Shown: positions 63,901 through 64,000 of the stretch, piece by piece
How positions within the stretch are numbered: position 1 is the stretch's first letter
Layout: each line of letters begins with the position of its first letter
Origin: Anaerolineae bacterium
Lineage (GTDB): Bacteria; Chloroflexota; Anaerolineae; Aggregatilineales; J027
Direction: 5' to 3'
DNA length: 64,000 nucleotides
Assembly (NCBI GenBank): GCA_021463865.1
Contig: JAJTXY010000001.1
Location: 62,001 to 126,000, forward strand
The notes under the pieces: model-generated
Told to the model about the DNA's origin: nothing
Seen by the model: only the letters and a program-made list of their open reading frames with translations
Databases searched by the model: none
Position numbers and translations under genes: made by a program

Positions 63901-64000
63901 GCCGCCCGCACTTCCAAAATATCTTGGCTGGTTTCAATCAGCAGCACATCTGCGCCACCTTCAACCAAACCCTGTGCTTGTTCGCCAAAAATCTCGGCGA
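60936..64000 (-). CDS. metH: Cobalamin-dependent methionine synthase (3' part)
   Basis: Incomplete: the frame is open to the window edge, so the gene begins beyond 64000. The visible 1020 residues hold the C-terminal part of the Hcy-binding domain (LIETSQDILE, GLNCSTGPEHM, GGCCGTTPEH zinc ligands), the pterin-binding domain, the cobalamin module with DVHDIGKN (the His that ligates cobalt), and the AdoMet activation domain (KRYSWGYPACPDLDDH). All key residues seen are intact. It transfers the methyl of methyl-THF to homocysteine through methylcobalamin. Confidence 0.96.
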   Translation of the reverse strand, partial: AEIFGEQAQGLVEGGADVLLIETSQDILEVRAAVYGINRYFEQSGQRIPLQVQVTLDVSGRMLLGTEIGAALVILEGLPVDVIGLNCSTGPEHMRAPIKYLVENSTKPISVLPNAGLPINVDGEAVYPMLPEPFSEMMAEFVDWGVSVVGGCCGTTPEHITHLREAVTKGQPHRHAPHREVTTEPQVASAMRNISLIQDPGPTLIGERVNSQGSRAVKKMLLNNDYDGILNIALDQVEGGAHILDVGVALTERPDEADQMRTLVKKLAMSVSAPLVIDTTEADVAEAALAVYPGRGIINSINLEDGLAKIERTVPIALKHGAAVIALTIDETGMAHTAERKLEIATRIRDICVDDYGMKPGDLIFDVLTFPVTTGQEELRNDAKETIEGIRQVKANLPGVLTSLGVSNVSFGISPAARAVLDSVFLYQCLQAGLDMAIVNPKHIKPYAEIPDEQRQLANDLIFNRHIDALPKFIQYFEENQIALESGAVADPTEGMTAEQALHWHIVHRKKDRVEELIDKSLTRQSAVGVLNNVLLPAMKEVGDKFGSGELILPFVLQSAEVMKKAVAYLENFLERKEGSTKGTVVLATVYGDVHDIGKNLVRTILSNNGYTVHDIGKQVPANTIIQAAIDYNADAIGLSALLVSTSKQMPLIVNELAKRNLHFPVLVGGAAINRRFGRRILFLEDGGEPYLPGVFYCKDAFEGLDVMDRLTDPGQREDFLEQIISEGYEELGHARPEVASAASGKSTVQPAPDIPTPPFWGTRTIHSIPLENVFPHLHKPELYRLSWGAKNTQGKEWEKLQADFEERLAWMQQEAIRKGTLKPQAVYGYFPAQSDGESLIIYDPKAWEAEGDAIEIARFNFPRQPNGDFLCLSDYFASVESGKMDVCPLQVVTAGSAATEYFDKLQGSDQYTEAYYFHGLAVQTAEATATFVNQHINHELGINIKRGKRYSWGYPACPDLDDHKIVFQLLPETINKLGMELTSAYQLVPEQSTAAIVVHHPEAKYYSVGVSRVEQLVNA

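Noticed and set aside
1-64000. tRNA, rRNA, CRISPR or insertion sequences
   Set aside because: Reading through the gaps by eye showed no cloverleaf with TTCRANY-type arm, no rRNA-like block, no spaced repeat array and no transposase product.

Overview
The window looks like a chromosomal segment of an uncultivated or poorly sampled member of the Chloroflexota, probably Anaerolineae-like. This is inferred, not proven. The grounds are a complete 14-gene nuo cluster with lineage-style insertions, two PknB-type kinases, many secreted proteins with Thr/Pro-rich linkers and bacterial SH3/LysM modules, PucR-type regulation, the cdaA-cdaR pair, and a mid-range GC content. There are no rRNA or tRNA genes, no CRISPR array and no transposase.

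Layout. Positions 1-5.6 kb hold the end of a membrane glycosyltransferase, a transmembrane Ser/Thr kinase, xseA and a DUF433/DUF5615 toxin-antitoxin-like pair. Positions 5.6-23.4 kb (minus strand) hold one respiratory complex I operon, in transcription order nuoA-B-C-D-E, a GNAT acetyltransferase, a four-helix membrane protein, nuoF, a small TPR-like protein, then nuoG-H-I-J-K-L-M-N. It has a clear promoter upstream of nuoA and a strong terminator after nuoN. Its NuoJ carries about 240 extra residues, read here as two DUF4397-like repeats, in the loop between its last two membrane helices. NuoL carries a loop with 17 histidines.

Positions 23.4-35.8 kb hold a secreted protein preceded by a 30-residue leader ORF, a PucR-family regulator, an M29 aminopeptidase, a pseudo-receiver, the c-di-AMP synthase pair cdaA-cdaR, and two adjacent apparent pseudoenzymes: an alpha/beta hydrolase without its serine and a PP2C-like membrane protein without its metal ligands. 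Positions 35.8-48.5 kb hold tsaD followed by a Uma2 nuclease gene and a second copy of the tsaD 3' end, a frameshifted SMI1/KNR4 gene, a cobalamin adenosyltransferase operon, an MFS exporter, a cytochrome c lipoprotein, an SH3/LysM protein, an MBL hydrolase and a second kinase.

Positions 48.5-64 kb hold aconitase, a GNAT protein and its partner, a YacP-like NYN nuclease, two pairs of tandem paralogs, an AAG-type DNA glycosylase, a SMODS-associated-NUDIX-like protein, an L,D-transpeptidase, and two B12/folate methionine-cycle genes: a homocysteine methyltransferase/MTHFR fusion and the 3' part of metH.

How the genes connect: complex I and aconitase serve respiration. MetH, the Hcy-methyltransferase/MTHFR fusion and the cobalamin adenosyltransferase form a cobalamin/one-carbon theme. 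Kinases, c-di-AMP synthesis, PucR and several degenerate signalling domains form a signalling theme. The strongest candidates for something undescribed are the NuoJ fusion, the pseudoenzyme pair and the three extra genes around nuoF.
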